From: SIG452 sp045638525
GTDB taxonomy: Bacteria > Bacillota > Clostridia > UMGS1840
Direction of reading: 5' to 3'
Assembly (NCBI GenBank): GCA_045638525.1
Contig: JAZUBQ010000002.1
Location: 46,332-110,331, forward strand
Length of the DNA: 64,000 nucleotides
This document shows, piece by piece, positions 25,301-34,500 of the stretch. The translations under genes and the position numbers were made by a program. The notes under the pieces are model-generated. The model made no database searches. It saw only the letters and a program-made list of their open reading frames with translations, and had not been told where the DNA came from. Each line of letters opens with the position of its first letter. Position 1 is the stretch's first letter.

Positions 25301-28222
25301 TTTAATCAGGTAGAAGTAATCGGTTGCACCTGCTGCTAAAGTAACTGTATGACCGGTTTCGTTGGTCAGGGTTACTGCTTTGTCGGAAGTTACTTCGTAA
25401 ACACCTGCATAAGGAGCGTTGGTGTAAGAAACGTTATCCAGAGAAGGAGCAGCGGTGGGAGTCGGAGTTGCAGGAGCTGCGGTGGGTTCTGCGGTAGGAG
25501 CCGGAGTTACTACCGGAGCATCCGGATCATAACCATCGTATACTACTTTACAGCTTGCCACATTCAACTGATCTGCATAAACAGCCAGAGAGCTTGAGTT
25601 GGTTTTGGAGCAACGAATTGCAGATACGGTAGCTGTGGAAGTACCGTTGTTTGCAATGGTGATATAGTTGGTACCTTTTCTTAAGTATACCATTAAGATA
25701 TCGGAGCCGGAGGTACCATCTTCATACCAAGCTGCAGAGTTTGCTGCAGTTGCACTATACTGGCCATAATGACCGGTATCAGTTTCAATTCTTAAATAGG
25801 TTGCAGAATTGGTGGTGATAGCACCCATGTAGTACAGACCTGCTTCTTCAATGTCAACACTGATGGTTGCAGAGCTGGAGTTGGGGATGGAAACACTGTT
25901 GGAAGAGGTAGAAACGTTACCGTAAGTAGAGGCAATGTTGTTTACGATGTTGCCGGTACCTTCCCAACCGATTTTCACGTGGGTGTTGGTTAAGGGAGTA
26001 GTGCTTACAGCAACCTGATCGATATAATCCATACCGTTGCTGGTTAAAGCGGTAAAGGTTAATTTTGCGGAGGAGTCGGTCATAGCAATGCTGTTGTTAC
26101 CTTTAATCATATAGAAATATGCAGGAGTGTTTGCTGCTAAGGCAACGGTATGACCGGTTTCGTTGGTTAAAGTAACTGCTTTATCAGAGCTTACCAGATA
26201 TACACCTGCATAAGGAGCATTTTCTTTGGTAATGTTGGTGTAATCGTAAGCAGGTTTCTGAGTCGGAGCAGGAGTGGGAGCAGGAGTTGCATCCGGAGCA
26301 CCCATAGAAACATTTTCTACCAGCTGTAAGCCGTAAAGAAGAATGTTGTTTGCACCGTCGCCGGTAGTGAAGGTGATGGTGTGGTTACCTTCGGTTAACA
26401 GTACGCTGTCGCTTAAGTCATCTACCCATTCGGTGTAGCTTGCCAGTTTCCCGTTAAAGTTGATGCTCTGACCGTCGTCAAAAACACCGGTTAAGCCACC
26501 GCCGTACAGCGCATTGCCGTAGTTGGGACGGTTAGAGGTGTCAATTACCATCTGCACATCATAGTATGCAGTTTTGGGTACACCAATCTGGAAGGTAACA
26601 TAAGATTTCGTGTAGCTGGACTGTAACATAGTTACGTTGTCTTTATTGATGGTACAGTAAGCACTGTCAACTACATTGTTTGCCAGATCTTCATGGATTA
26701 AGGAAGATGCAATTGCTTCTTCCCCACTGTTGTCAACTTCAATACCTAACTGATCCAGTAAGTTCTGGGGAACATAGAAACGTCCGCCGGAATGTACTGC
26801 AACTTCACCGTTCATATCAATGGTCTGACCATTGTAAGTTGCAATAGACTGATTTCTTACTACAGTTAAGTCGTAGTCATTGAATTTGAAGTAACCGGTA
26901 TGGTCGGAAGTGGTAACATTTACGCCATCATCATAGTCGTAGTAAGTATCGGTGGTGGGAGTATATTTACCCATACGGGATACGTCTACGAATAATTTAG
27001 AGGTAACTTCATCCAAATCAACATCAATTAAAGTTGCTAACCATTTTGCCATCGCAGTGTTATCAACAATATAGTTGTTCCAGTTGGAAGTAACACCTGC
27101 GGTATCAGCGGTGCCGGGGATTTTAGAAACGCCTGCGGGTTTGTATACGAAAATACCACCGTTTCTTGCGGTATGGCTACCACCTTCCCAAGTCACATAA
27201 GAGGTGCCGGGATTGGTACCATTCTGAACTAAAGATACAGCAGTTGCCTGATTTTTAACAGTCATACCACCGGTATCGTGGTCAGGACAAGCTACGACAA
27301 CAGTATCGGTTCTGCCTTTTGCGAATTCGATTGCTACTTTACAAGCTTCGTCGAATGCGATAAATTCAGATACCATATCTACAGCGTTGTTCGCATGTCC
27401 ACCGCCGTCAACAGCACTACCTTCTACCATCAGGAAGAAGCCTCTGCCATCGTTAGCATTTAATGCTTTGATTGCAGCATCGGTCATTTCTGCCAAAGTG
27501 GGATAAGAATCTTCGTTGGTGATATCACGACGAGCATAGGTCATGTTACCGCCTAAGTCACCCCAAACTTTGGTGCCGGGCTGAATGGATTTCATTGCAG
27601 ATAAGCTGGAAACCTGAGTGTAACCGCGTGCTGCAATTTCCTGTGCTGCTTCGTCGAACGCATAACCACCGGTAGAGTTGAAAGGTAATACAACGTCTAA
27701 GCCCTGGTTAATCTGCTGTTCCGCAATGGTACGATAGTAGTAACGGTCCTGTGCATGAGCAGAGAAAGAAGCGGGAGTAGCGTGTGCCCAAGGATAGGTA
27801 GAAACCAAACCGGTTCTCATATTCTTGGTCTGCGCTGCTTCTAAAATGGTTGCAATCGGTTTTCTGTTCTGGTCGATACCAACATAGTAGTTGTTGGTCT
27901 TTTTACCGGTTGCAAGAGCAGTACCGGAAGCTGCAGAGTCGGTTACTGCATAGTTTGCACTATGAGTGGTTTCTGCACCTACCAGGTAGTCTTTTAAGTA
28001 CATTTGGTTTACGGTCTGCTGTGTTGCGTAGGGGAATTTAGAACGGTTAAATCCGCCTGCCTGCTTTACAGCATCTGCCAGATAGAAGGGATCCATACCA
28101 CCCCCGTCGGGGATCATATAGATGATGTTCTTCACTTGAGTATCTGCTGCGATTACGATGTTAGCTGAGGATAACACCATCATCAAACACAGCAGAAGAG
28201 ATAAGATTCTTCTCATCTTCAT
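22337..28222 (-). CDS. Giant secreted alkaline phosphatase / SGNH hydrolase fusion, four-module form
   Basis: 1961 residues; AAGGAG lies 8 bases before the ATG. A signal peptide (to about residue 26) is followed by an alkaline phosphatase domain (30-430). That domain has metal Asp39 in IPDGGG, nucleophile Ser96 in VTDSAASGT, DGGGHANN, CPDHDTGGM and GGSHTARNGG, so the active site looks complete. Residues about 450-500 (YNGQTIDMNGEVAVHSGGRFYVP, given by its ends) resemble a copper-amine-oxidase-N domain; 510-640 looks like a beta-sandwich binding domain. Four modules (starts about 667, 934, 1177, 1441) begin APYAGVY-like and are joined by PTPAPT linkers. The last 210 residues are an SGNH hydrolase (GDSIS, GTND, GLHPN). 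It is a paralogue of the gene upstream. No anchor signal is visible, so it should be released. The substrate is not known; phosphate and ester removal from glycans is a guess. Confidence 0.85.
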   Translation of the reverse strand: MKMRRILSLLLCLMMVLSSANIVIAADTQVKNIIYMIPDGGGMDPFYLADAVKQAGGFNRSKFPYATQQTVNQMYLKDYLVGAETTHSANYAVTDSAASGTALATGKKTNNYYVGIDQNRKPIATILEAAQTKNMRTGLVSTYPWAHATPASFSAHAQDRYYYRTIAEQQINQGLDVVLPFNSTGGYAFDEAAQEIAARGYTQVSSLSAMKSIQPGTKVWGDLGGNMTYARRDITNEDSYPTLAEMTDAAIKALNANDGRGFFLMVEGSAVDGGGHANNAVDMVSEFIAFDEACKVAIEFAKGRTDTVVVACPDHDTGGMTVKNQATAVSLVQNGTNPGTSYVTWEGGSHTARNGGIFVYKPAGVSKIPGTADTAGVTSNWNNYIVDNTAMAKWLATLIDVDLDEVTSKLFVDVSRMGKYTPTTDTYYDYDDGVNVTTSDHTGYFKFNDYDLTVVRNQSIATYNGQTIDMNGEVAVHSGGRFYVPQNLLDQLGIEVDNSGEEAIASSLIHEDLANNVVDSAYCTINKDNVTMLQSSYTKSYVTFQIGVPKTAYYDVQMVIDTSNRPNYGNALYGGGLTGVFDDGQSINFNGKLASYTEWVDDLSDSVLLTEGNHTITFTTGDGANNILLYGLQLVENVSMGAPDATPAPTPAPTQKPAYDYTNITKENAPYAGVYLVSSDKAVTLTNETGHTVALAANTPAYFYMIKGNNSIAMTDSSAKLTFTALTSNGMDYIDQVAVSTTPLTNTHVKIGWEGTGNIVNNIASTYGNVSTSSNSVSIPNSSSATISVDIEEAGLYYMGAITTNSATYLRIETDTGHYGQYSATAANSAAWYEDGTSGSDILMVYLRKGTNYITIANNGTSTATVSAIRCSKTNSSSLAVYADQLNVASCKVVYDGYDPDAPVVTPAPTAEPTAAPATPTPTAAPSLDNVSYTNAPYAGVYEVTSDKAVTLTNETGHTVTLAAGATDYFYLIKGNNNLTVSDSSATLTFNGLADNGMAYINKVDEGNVPHLITDTHYNVNIGSGIYLGAGQSSSFTVSGVKAGLYYMSTVTPSSMNNLKVSSDTGFYDVYNTTNPGNASYYKSGTDMVLLYLREGDNTITYTNEGSVAGSITIVRISKTDDTQVVYADQHYISGLHVTPYTAESEPTPTATPVPTLAPTPVPTPVPTAAPAANEITFDAPYAGVYKASSDKAVTLINETGHKVTLSAGGTGYYYMIKGTNRMTTSNKDASVTFTALANNGINYLGNVAVDHVPLPENHVYLGYDEAKDGGIWNIVDFVHEAPAGLTYGNRTITVPANSKVVLSTPESTEAGLYYIVGKSDIDVQLRVETSTGYYGVYNTAPANTSSTWRVWSYEGNDSNDWVWVYLSEGVNYITIYNNTNQAMTTNGVRPSRGSSFPGMAMFSACNVMPAEDVVIPTPTPTPAPTPTPAPTPVPEGMVAYNAAYAGVYAVTSDIATTVATEIGSTATVAAGETKYIYLVKGANTIALGNDDANITITGLKGNGMDYMSKVTIATEPVIYDQEDNVVKGLNKTLAPGEEYVFTYTAGQAGLVYPYILFGGGEKVTVTTDTGFYTTLGFYGNTGTTWAWEDAAWNNLSVLYVREGVNTITIKNTGSSNASIANINIHSVGELVGKQWSHQLNVAYLKPVIVEDSFSAISINRSTKTATVSYTNMDMEDDGVVSLVLASYNGNQLTELDITYIDTDAQAVGTTVEYTVDLPEATGKTLKAMLMNENLVPKAAAKEINLGSLEGLNFSILGDSISTYSGWSNDTNRNSTTGVNAVWYPSQYNDLTSADQTWWKQVADSTGMNVLVNNAYSGDRMCYYGPQRALQLHNNEGVTPDVIAVFFGTNDLANNCCSVDKFRTEYGAMIASIQEKYPDAELYLLNLLYFQGDYVGNVAGFNSVIADTAETYGCTLVDLYNGTGINASNLYTYMGQGNGLHPNQNGMDLITNCVLEAMGAN
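23300..26225 (-). repeat. Four tandem ~250-residue modules inside the first giant gene
   Basis: Coding repeats start near plus-strand 26220, 25420, 24690 and 23900 and run leftward. Each opens with an (A/N)APYAGVY strand, a TNETGH- or TEIGST-type turn, a YFYLIKG strand and an FTAL..NGMDY segment. A second half follows with (V/I)ETDTG(F/H)Y and an (L/R)EG.N.ITI strand. Pro/Thr linkers separate them. Confidence 0.8.
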
Positions 28223-28308
28223 GTTGTTTTCTCCTTTTGTTAATATATTTAATATTTTTTATGCAATTAGAACAAAGTGATAAAAATAGAAATCCCCTTT
28301 GTATCGTA

Positions 28309-28338
28309 ATTGTAACATTTCCCCAACACCAATGTCAA
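28309..28338 (-). promoter_or_regulatory. Promoter of the first giant phosphatase gene
   Basis: Minus strand: TTGACA (28333-28338), 18 bases, TACAAT (28309-28314). The core AAATGTTACAAT is shared with the paralogue's promoter at 35280-35308. The leader is about 80 bases, and its last 40 bases are nearly identical in both genes. Confidence 0.75.
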
Positions 28339-28348
28339 GTAAAAATAT

Positions 28349-28376
28349 AGGACTTTTTAAGAGGAATGACTGTCCT
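28349..28376. promoter_or_regulatory. AGGAC-N18-GTCCT inverted repeat, copy 1
   Basis: AGGAC (28349-28353) and GTCCT (28372-28376), with arms extendable to TAGGAC/GTCCTA, lie 10 bases upstream of the -35 element. The paralogue has the same half-sites with the same 18-base spacing. Confidence 0.45.
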
Positions 28377-28453
28377 AAAATCTAAAAAATACTATTTTTG
28401 GCATCACAACACATCAATTTTTCTCGCAAATCAAACACCATATTCTATCCAAT

Positions 28454-28494
28454 CACAATCATAACCATCGGCCGTGCCGGTGGTTATGATTGTG
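28454..28494. other. Long perfect-stem hairpin between the paralogues
   Basis: CACAATCATAACCATCGG / CCGGTGGTTATGATTGTG forms an 18-pair stem (one G-T pair) around a five-base loop. A terminator hairpin for the upstream gene lies right beside it at 28499. It has no T-run, so it is not a typical terminator. It could be a protein-binding site or an mRNA-end structure. Confidence 0.6.
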
Positions 28495-28498
28495 TAAC

Positions 28499-28534
28499 AA
28501 AAATGGCATCACCCGAAGGTGATGCCATTTTTTA
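28499..28534 (-). terminator. Terminator of the second giant phosphatase gene
   Basis: AAAAATGGCATCAC-CCGAAG-GTGATGCCATTTTTT begins 17 bases after the stop codon at 28551. A/T-runs flank both sides. Confidence 0.85.
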
Positions 28535-28550
28535 AGAATCTTTGGAAAAA

Positions 28551-31500
28551 TTATTTGGTCATTGCATTTACAACGCAGTTTGCAATCAGTTCCATACCTT
28601 CGCTGCCGGGATGCACGCCGTACTGGTCAGGCATATAGCTTCCTAAGTTGGAAGAAGTGAAACCTGCATCGTTACGGATGTCAACATAGGTGCAGCCGTA
28701 GGTTTCGGCAGCATCTTCAATCACGTTACAGAAACCATCTGCGGAAGAACCGTAATACAGTAAGTTCAGAAGATAAATGTCTGCATCGGGATATTTTTCG
28801 GTGATGCTTGCAATCATTGCAGGATAGTTGGTTGCGAACTGAGCTAAGGTACAACCGTTAGCAAAGTCATTGGTGCCTAAGTATACAGCGATAACGTCGG
28901 GAGTTTCACCGTCGTTATTGTGCAGCTGGGTAGCTCTGGTTTTACCGTATACACAAACTTTGTCGCCGGAGAAGGAGTTGTTTACCAACACTTCCATACC
29001 GGTGGTGTCTGCAACACGTTTCCACCAGGTTTCGTCAACACTTGCAACATCGTTGTTGTTGCCGTAGTACCAAACAGCGTTGCTGCCGATGGTGGAGTTA
29101 CGGCTGGTGTCGTTGGACCATCCGGAGAAGGTGGAGATACTGTCACCTAAAACGGAGAATTTCAGTCCGGTTAAAGAACCGATGGTTACATCTTTTGCAG
29201 CAGCTAAGGGTACTAAGTTTTCATCCATCAGCATTGCTTTTAAGGTAGTGCCGGTAGCTTCGGGCAGATCTACGGTATAGGTCTGGGTGGTGCCAACTGC
29301 CTGCGCATCGGTATCAATGTAGGTGATATCTAATGCAGTCAGTTTGTTGCCTTCATAAGAAGCTAATACGAAGCTTACAACGCCGTCGTCATCAGTACCC
29401 ATGTTTTTGAAGGATACAGTTGCGGTTTTGGTTTTGCCGTTCAAGGTGATTTCAGAGAATTCATCAGCCTCAACAACAGGTTTTAAGTTTGCAACATTCA
29501 GCTGGGGACCCCAAGTTGCATGACCAACCAATTCGCCAACACTGTGGAATCTGATAGTATACAGGAGGATATCACTGGAACCAATGTTTTCTAAGGTGAT
29601 GGTGTTCAAACCTTCTCTTACATACAACAGTTCAATATCATTGCCTGCAGCGTCTGTGGTTAATCTACTGCTGTAAGAAACGCCTGCCGGATTGTAGATA
29701 TCGGCATAGAAACCGGTATCACTGGTTAATCTGAGGGTTGCTTCGTTAGCAGTACCAAACGCAATGTAGGGATATACCATACCGTTCATACCCTGGGAAG
29801 GAGTATATTCGATGGTATAAGTGCCACCAACAGGAATGGTAATGCCAATATTTGCCCAACCGTATAAATCTTCCTGACCGGTAATAATGGGTTCATTAGC
29901 AATGGTAACCTGGTTAAAGGAATCCATACCATTTCCTGCCAATGCAGTAAAGGTTACGTTTGCATCTACATTGGTAGTAGCAATGGTGTTTGCACCTGCG
30001 ATTAAGTAGATGTAACCTTCTTCGCCTGCCGCTAAAGTAACGGTAGAACCAATTTCACTGGTTAAGGTTACTGCAACATCAGAAGAAACTTTGTATACGC
30101 CTGCATAAGGAGCAGTGTAAGCAATCTCATTTGCAGGAACTTCGGGAGTCGGTTCGGGAGTAGGAGTAACAGTGGGTTCACTTACTGCAACCACAGGAGT
30201 CAGGTATGCAACATTTAACTGAGAATCCCAGCCTTTGCCTACCAATTCACCGGCACTGTGCATACGAACGTTAATCAGAACTGCATCGGATGCACCGGTA
30301 TTTTTAACGGTGATGGTGTTGTCGCCTTCTCTTACATACACAAGAGCAAGGTTTGCACGATTTACATCCATCCAAGCCCAGGTGGTACCGCCGTAGCTAC
30401 CCTGGAATCCAGCCAGAGTGGTGTAGAAACCGGTATCGGTGGTTACGGTTACTTCAGTACCTGCATTAAACAGAATGTAGGGATACATAATACCTGCTTT
30501 ACCAGCATTGTAGGTAAAGGTGTATTCTTCGTTGGGTGCTAAGGTTTTGTATAAACCGGTTGCAATCGCATCTTCCTGACCGGAGATAATGGGTTCAGAA
30601 GCCATCACAACCTGAGATTTGTAATCTAAACCGTTGTTAGTCAGTGCGGTGAAGGTTACATTAGCAGTTTTATCAGAGGTTGCAACAGAGTTTGCACCTG
30701 CGATTAAGTAGATGTACTTGGTTTCGCCTGCTGCTAAGGTAGCGGTGGAGCCAAGTTCAGAGGTTAAGGTAACCGCTTTGTCAGAGGTTACTGCATAAAC
30801 ACCTGCATAATCTGCAGTATATGAAATGCTGTCAGGTTTTGCAGTGGGTACCGGAGTGGGTGTGGGTGCTGCAGTCGGTACGGGAGTGGGAATCACCAGA
30901 TTTTCATCCACGATAACCTTTGCATTCGCCATATTACAGGTTGCCCAAGTCTGAACAGAGTCAGTTTTGGAAAGACGGATACCGTCGATAGAAACAGTTT
31001 TAGAGTTATTGTTAATCAGTTTAACATAGTTTTCGCCATCCGGCATATAGATCATCAACAGATCGGTACCGTTTCCGTTAACATCGGTATCTTCAAAGTG
31101 AGAGTTACTGTTTGCAAGAGTATAATTGAATACACCATAGTAACCGGTACTGGTTTCAATGCGAAGATTTCCGGATGCTTCCAGAGTCTTAATACTTACA
31201 TAACGGGTACCAGCTGTCATATCGCTGTTCGTCTTAAAGGTAACAGACTGGCCTGCCGGAATGGTAATGGTTCTGCCACTGGTGGTTACGCCGCTGTCTT
31301 TTGCATAAATAAAGTCAACTGCATTAGTGGTACTGTCATTTACACTGAAGCCCATGTAGTAATGTTTGGTAGTAATCGGAGTATTATCAACTGATACACT
31401 ACCAAGATAATTCATACCATTGTCGTCTAAAGCTGTAAAGGTTACGTTTGCATCTTCGTTGGTGGTGCTCATGGTGTTGAGACCTTTGAACATGTAGAAG

Positions 31501-34500
31501 TAACCGGTGCCGCCTGCGGATAAGGTCACTTTATGACCGGTTTCGTTCAGTAAGGTTACTGCTTTGTCGGAAGATGCTTTGTAAACACCTGCATAAGGTG
31601 CCTGATAAGTCATCTGACCTGCTACAACAACAGGAGTGGGAGTAGGAGCCTGAGTGGGAGCAACAGTGGGAACCGGAGTTGCTTCGGGTTCTGCTGCTTC
31701 TGCACCCAGAACTTTTAAGTTTTCCACATTCAACTGCCAGTTGTAATCAGCTAAGGAAGCTAAAGAACCGGTTTTTGCCAGTTTGATTTTGGAAACATAG
31801 GTAGTTGTACCGGGGTTTTTAAAGGTAATGGTGTTTTCGCCGGCTCTTAAGAATACGATTTCTAAGTCCTGCTGACCTACACCGTGAGTACCCTGATACA
31901 ATTCGTTCCAACCCTGACGGCCGGACTGCTGGTTGATGATACCGTAGAAACCGGTGTCGGTTTCAACTCTCATCTGATCTGCGCCTGCATTTACGAACTG
32001 AACCTGAGTTACATACAGACCAGCTGCGGGAGCAGTTAATTTTACATCAACGGATGCACCGGTACCAAAGGTAACCAGAGAACCGTTGTCGTTGATAGAG
32101 CCCTGGGGATTTACAAAATTGCCGGATAAAGCCAGTTCAGAAATGCTGGAAGCTGCTAACGGAACGTTTGCAGTTACCTGATCCAAGTAATCTAAACCAT
32201 TATTTGCATAACCGGTGATGGTTAAGTTTGCATTACCGCTGTTGGTTACTACGTTTGCACCTTTTAACAGGTAAACATATTTGGTTTCGCCTGCAGCTAA
32301 GGTAGCGGTAGAACCGATTTCAGTGGTGATGGTGGTTGCTTTATCTGCAGTTACCGCATAAACACCTGCATAAGGAGCGTTGTTTAAAGAAACATCGTCT
32401 AAAGAAGGTGCCTGGGTAGGAGTAGGAGTAGCGGTGGGTGCTACAGTCGGAATCGGAGTGGTTACCGGAGCATCCGGATTGTAAGCATCGTATACAACTT
32501 TACAGCTTGCCAAATTCAGCTGAGCTGCTAAGGTTGCATTGGAAGTTATGCTGCTGCTATTGGTTTTGGAGCAACGGAACGCAGTTACATCAATAGTAGT
32601 AGGACCGTTGTTGGAGATGGTGATGTAGTTTTCGCCTTCTCTTAAGTAAACGATTAACAAATCGTCATCGGTATTTTCATCTTCGTAGTGGGTTGCAGTA
32701 CCCGCTAAAGTAGATTTAAACTGACCGAAGTGACCGGTGCCGGTTTCTACACGAACATAATTACCTGCGTTGGCAGTAACTAAGGTCATATAGTAAATAC
32801 CAGCTGCTAAAGACGGAGTTTTTAAGGTAACAGAGCTGGAGTTAGGAATGGAGATGCTGTTGGAGCTTACGGTAGTGTTACCGTAGGTAGAAGAAACGTA
32901 ATTCACAACGTTACCAACATTTTCATAACCCATTTTTACGTGTTCGCTTGCCATAGGAGTGGTGCCTGCATCAACCTGATCCAGATAATCCATACCATTG
33001 TTGGATAATGCGGTGATGGTTAATTTTGCAGAAGAATCACTCATAGTGATGTTGTTGTTACCTTTAATCAGATAGAAGTAAGCAGGAGTGTTTGCTGCTA
33101 AGGTAACTTTATGGCCGGTTTCATTGGTTAAAGAAACTGCTTTATCAGAAGATACTAAGTATACACCTGCATAGGGAGCATTTTCTTTGGTGATGTTGTC
33201 ATAATCAAAGTCCGGAGCCTGAGTAGGAGTCGGAGTGGTAGTAGGTGTGGGAGGATTGATTGCAACATCTTCTACCAACTGTACGCCGTGGAACATAATG
33301 TTACTTGCTAAGTCGGTAGAGTTAAAGGTAATAGTATGATTACCTTCTTCTAACAGGATACTGTTGGAAGAGTCATCAGTCCAGGAGCTGGAGGGCTGAA
33401 TTTTACCGGGAGCAAACTGAACTTTATCTCCGGTATCAAAGGTACCATATACGCCGTTGGTACACAGAATCTGACCATTGGAGGTATCCAGCATAGCCTG
33501 TACATGATAGTATGCAGTTTTGGGCACACCAATCTGTAAGGTGAAGTATGCTTTCGCCTGATTTGCCAAAGGAATCATTACATAGTTAGAGTAAATGTTA
33601 CAAGCATTGTTATCGATAACATTGTTTGCTAAATCAGCACCGGTTAACATGGAAGATACAGTTTCAATCGGAGTATCATCCACTTCGATGCCACACTGAT
33701 CCAGTAAGTTCTGGGGAACATAGAAACGTCCGCCGGAATATACTGCAACTTCGCCGTTCATGTCAATTTTCTGACCATTGTAAGTTGCAATAGACTGGTT
33801 TCTGATTACGGTTAAGTCATAATCTCTGAATTTGAAGGAACCAGTATAATCAGAAGAAGTAACGGTTTTTGCATCATCATAATCATAGAAAGTATCGGTG
33901 ATGGGAGTATAGGTACCCATACGGGATACATCTACGAATAAAGATTTTGTGACCTGTTCTAAATCAACATCAATTAAGGTTGCCAACCAGGGAGCGATAT
34001 CGATGTTGTTGATTACATAGTTGTTCCAGTTGGTGGAAACACCTGCGGTATCAGCAGTACCGGGAATTTTGGAAACGCCTGCGGGTTTATATACAAACAC
34101 ACCACCGTTTCTTGCGGTATGGCTGCCACCTTCCCAAGTCACATAAGAAGAACCGGGATTGGTACCATTTCTAACTAAAGATACTGCAGTTGCCTGATTT
34201 CTCACAGTCATACCACCGGTATCGTGGTCGGGACAAGCAACAACAACGGTATCGTTTCTGCCTTTTGCGAATTCGATAGCAATTTTACAAGCTTCGTCGA
34301 ATGCGATAAATTCAGATACCATATCTACAGCGTTGTTCGCATGACCACCGCCGTCAACAGCACTACCTTCTACCATTAGGAAGAAGCCTCTGCCGTCGTT
34401 CACATTTAATGCCTGAATTGCTGCTTTGGTCATTTCTGCTAAAGTGGGGTAAGAATCCGGATTAGTGATATCACGGTTTGCATAGGTCATCTGACCGCCT

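Noticed and set aside
30258..31394. Plus-strand open frames inside the giant phosphatase genes
   Set aside because: Shadows of the biased minus-strand coding; they lack ribosome sites and family motifs.
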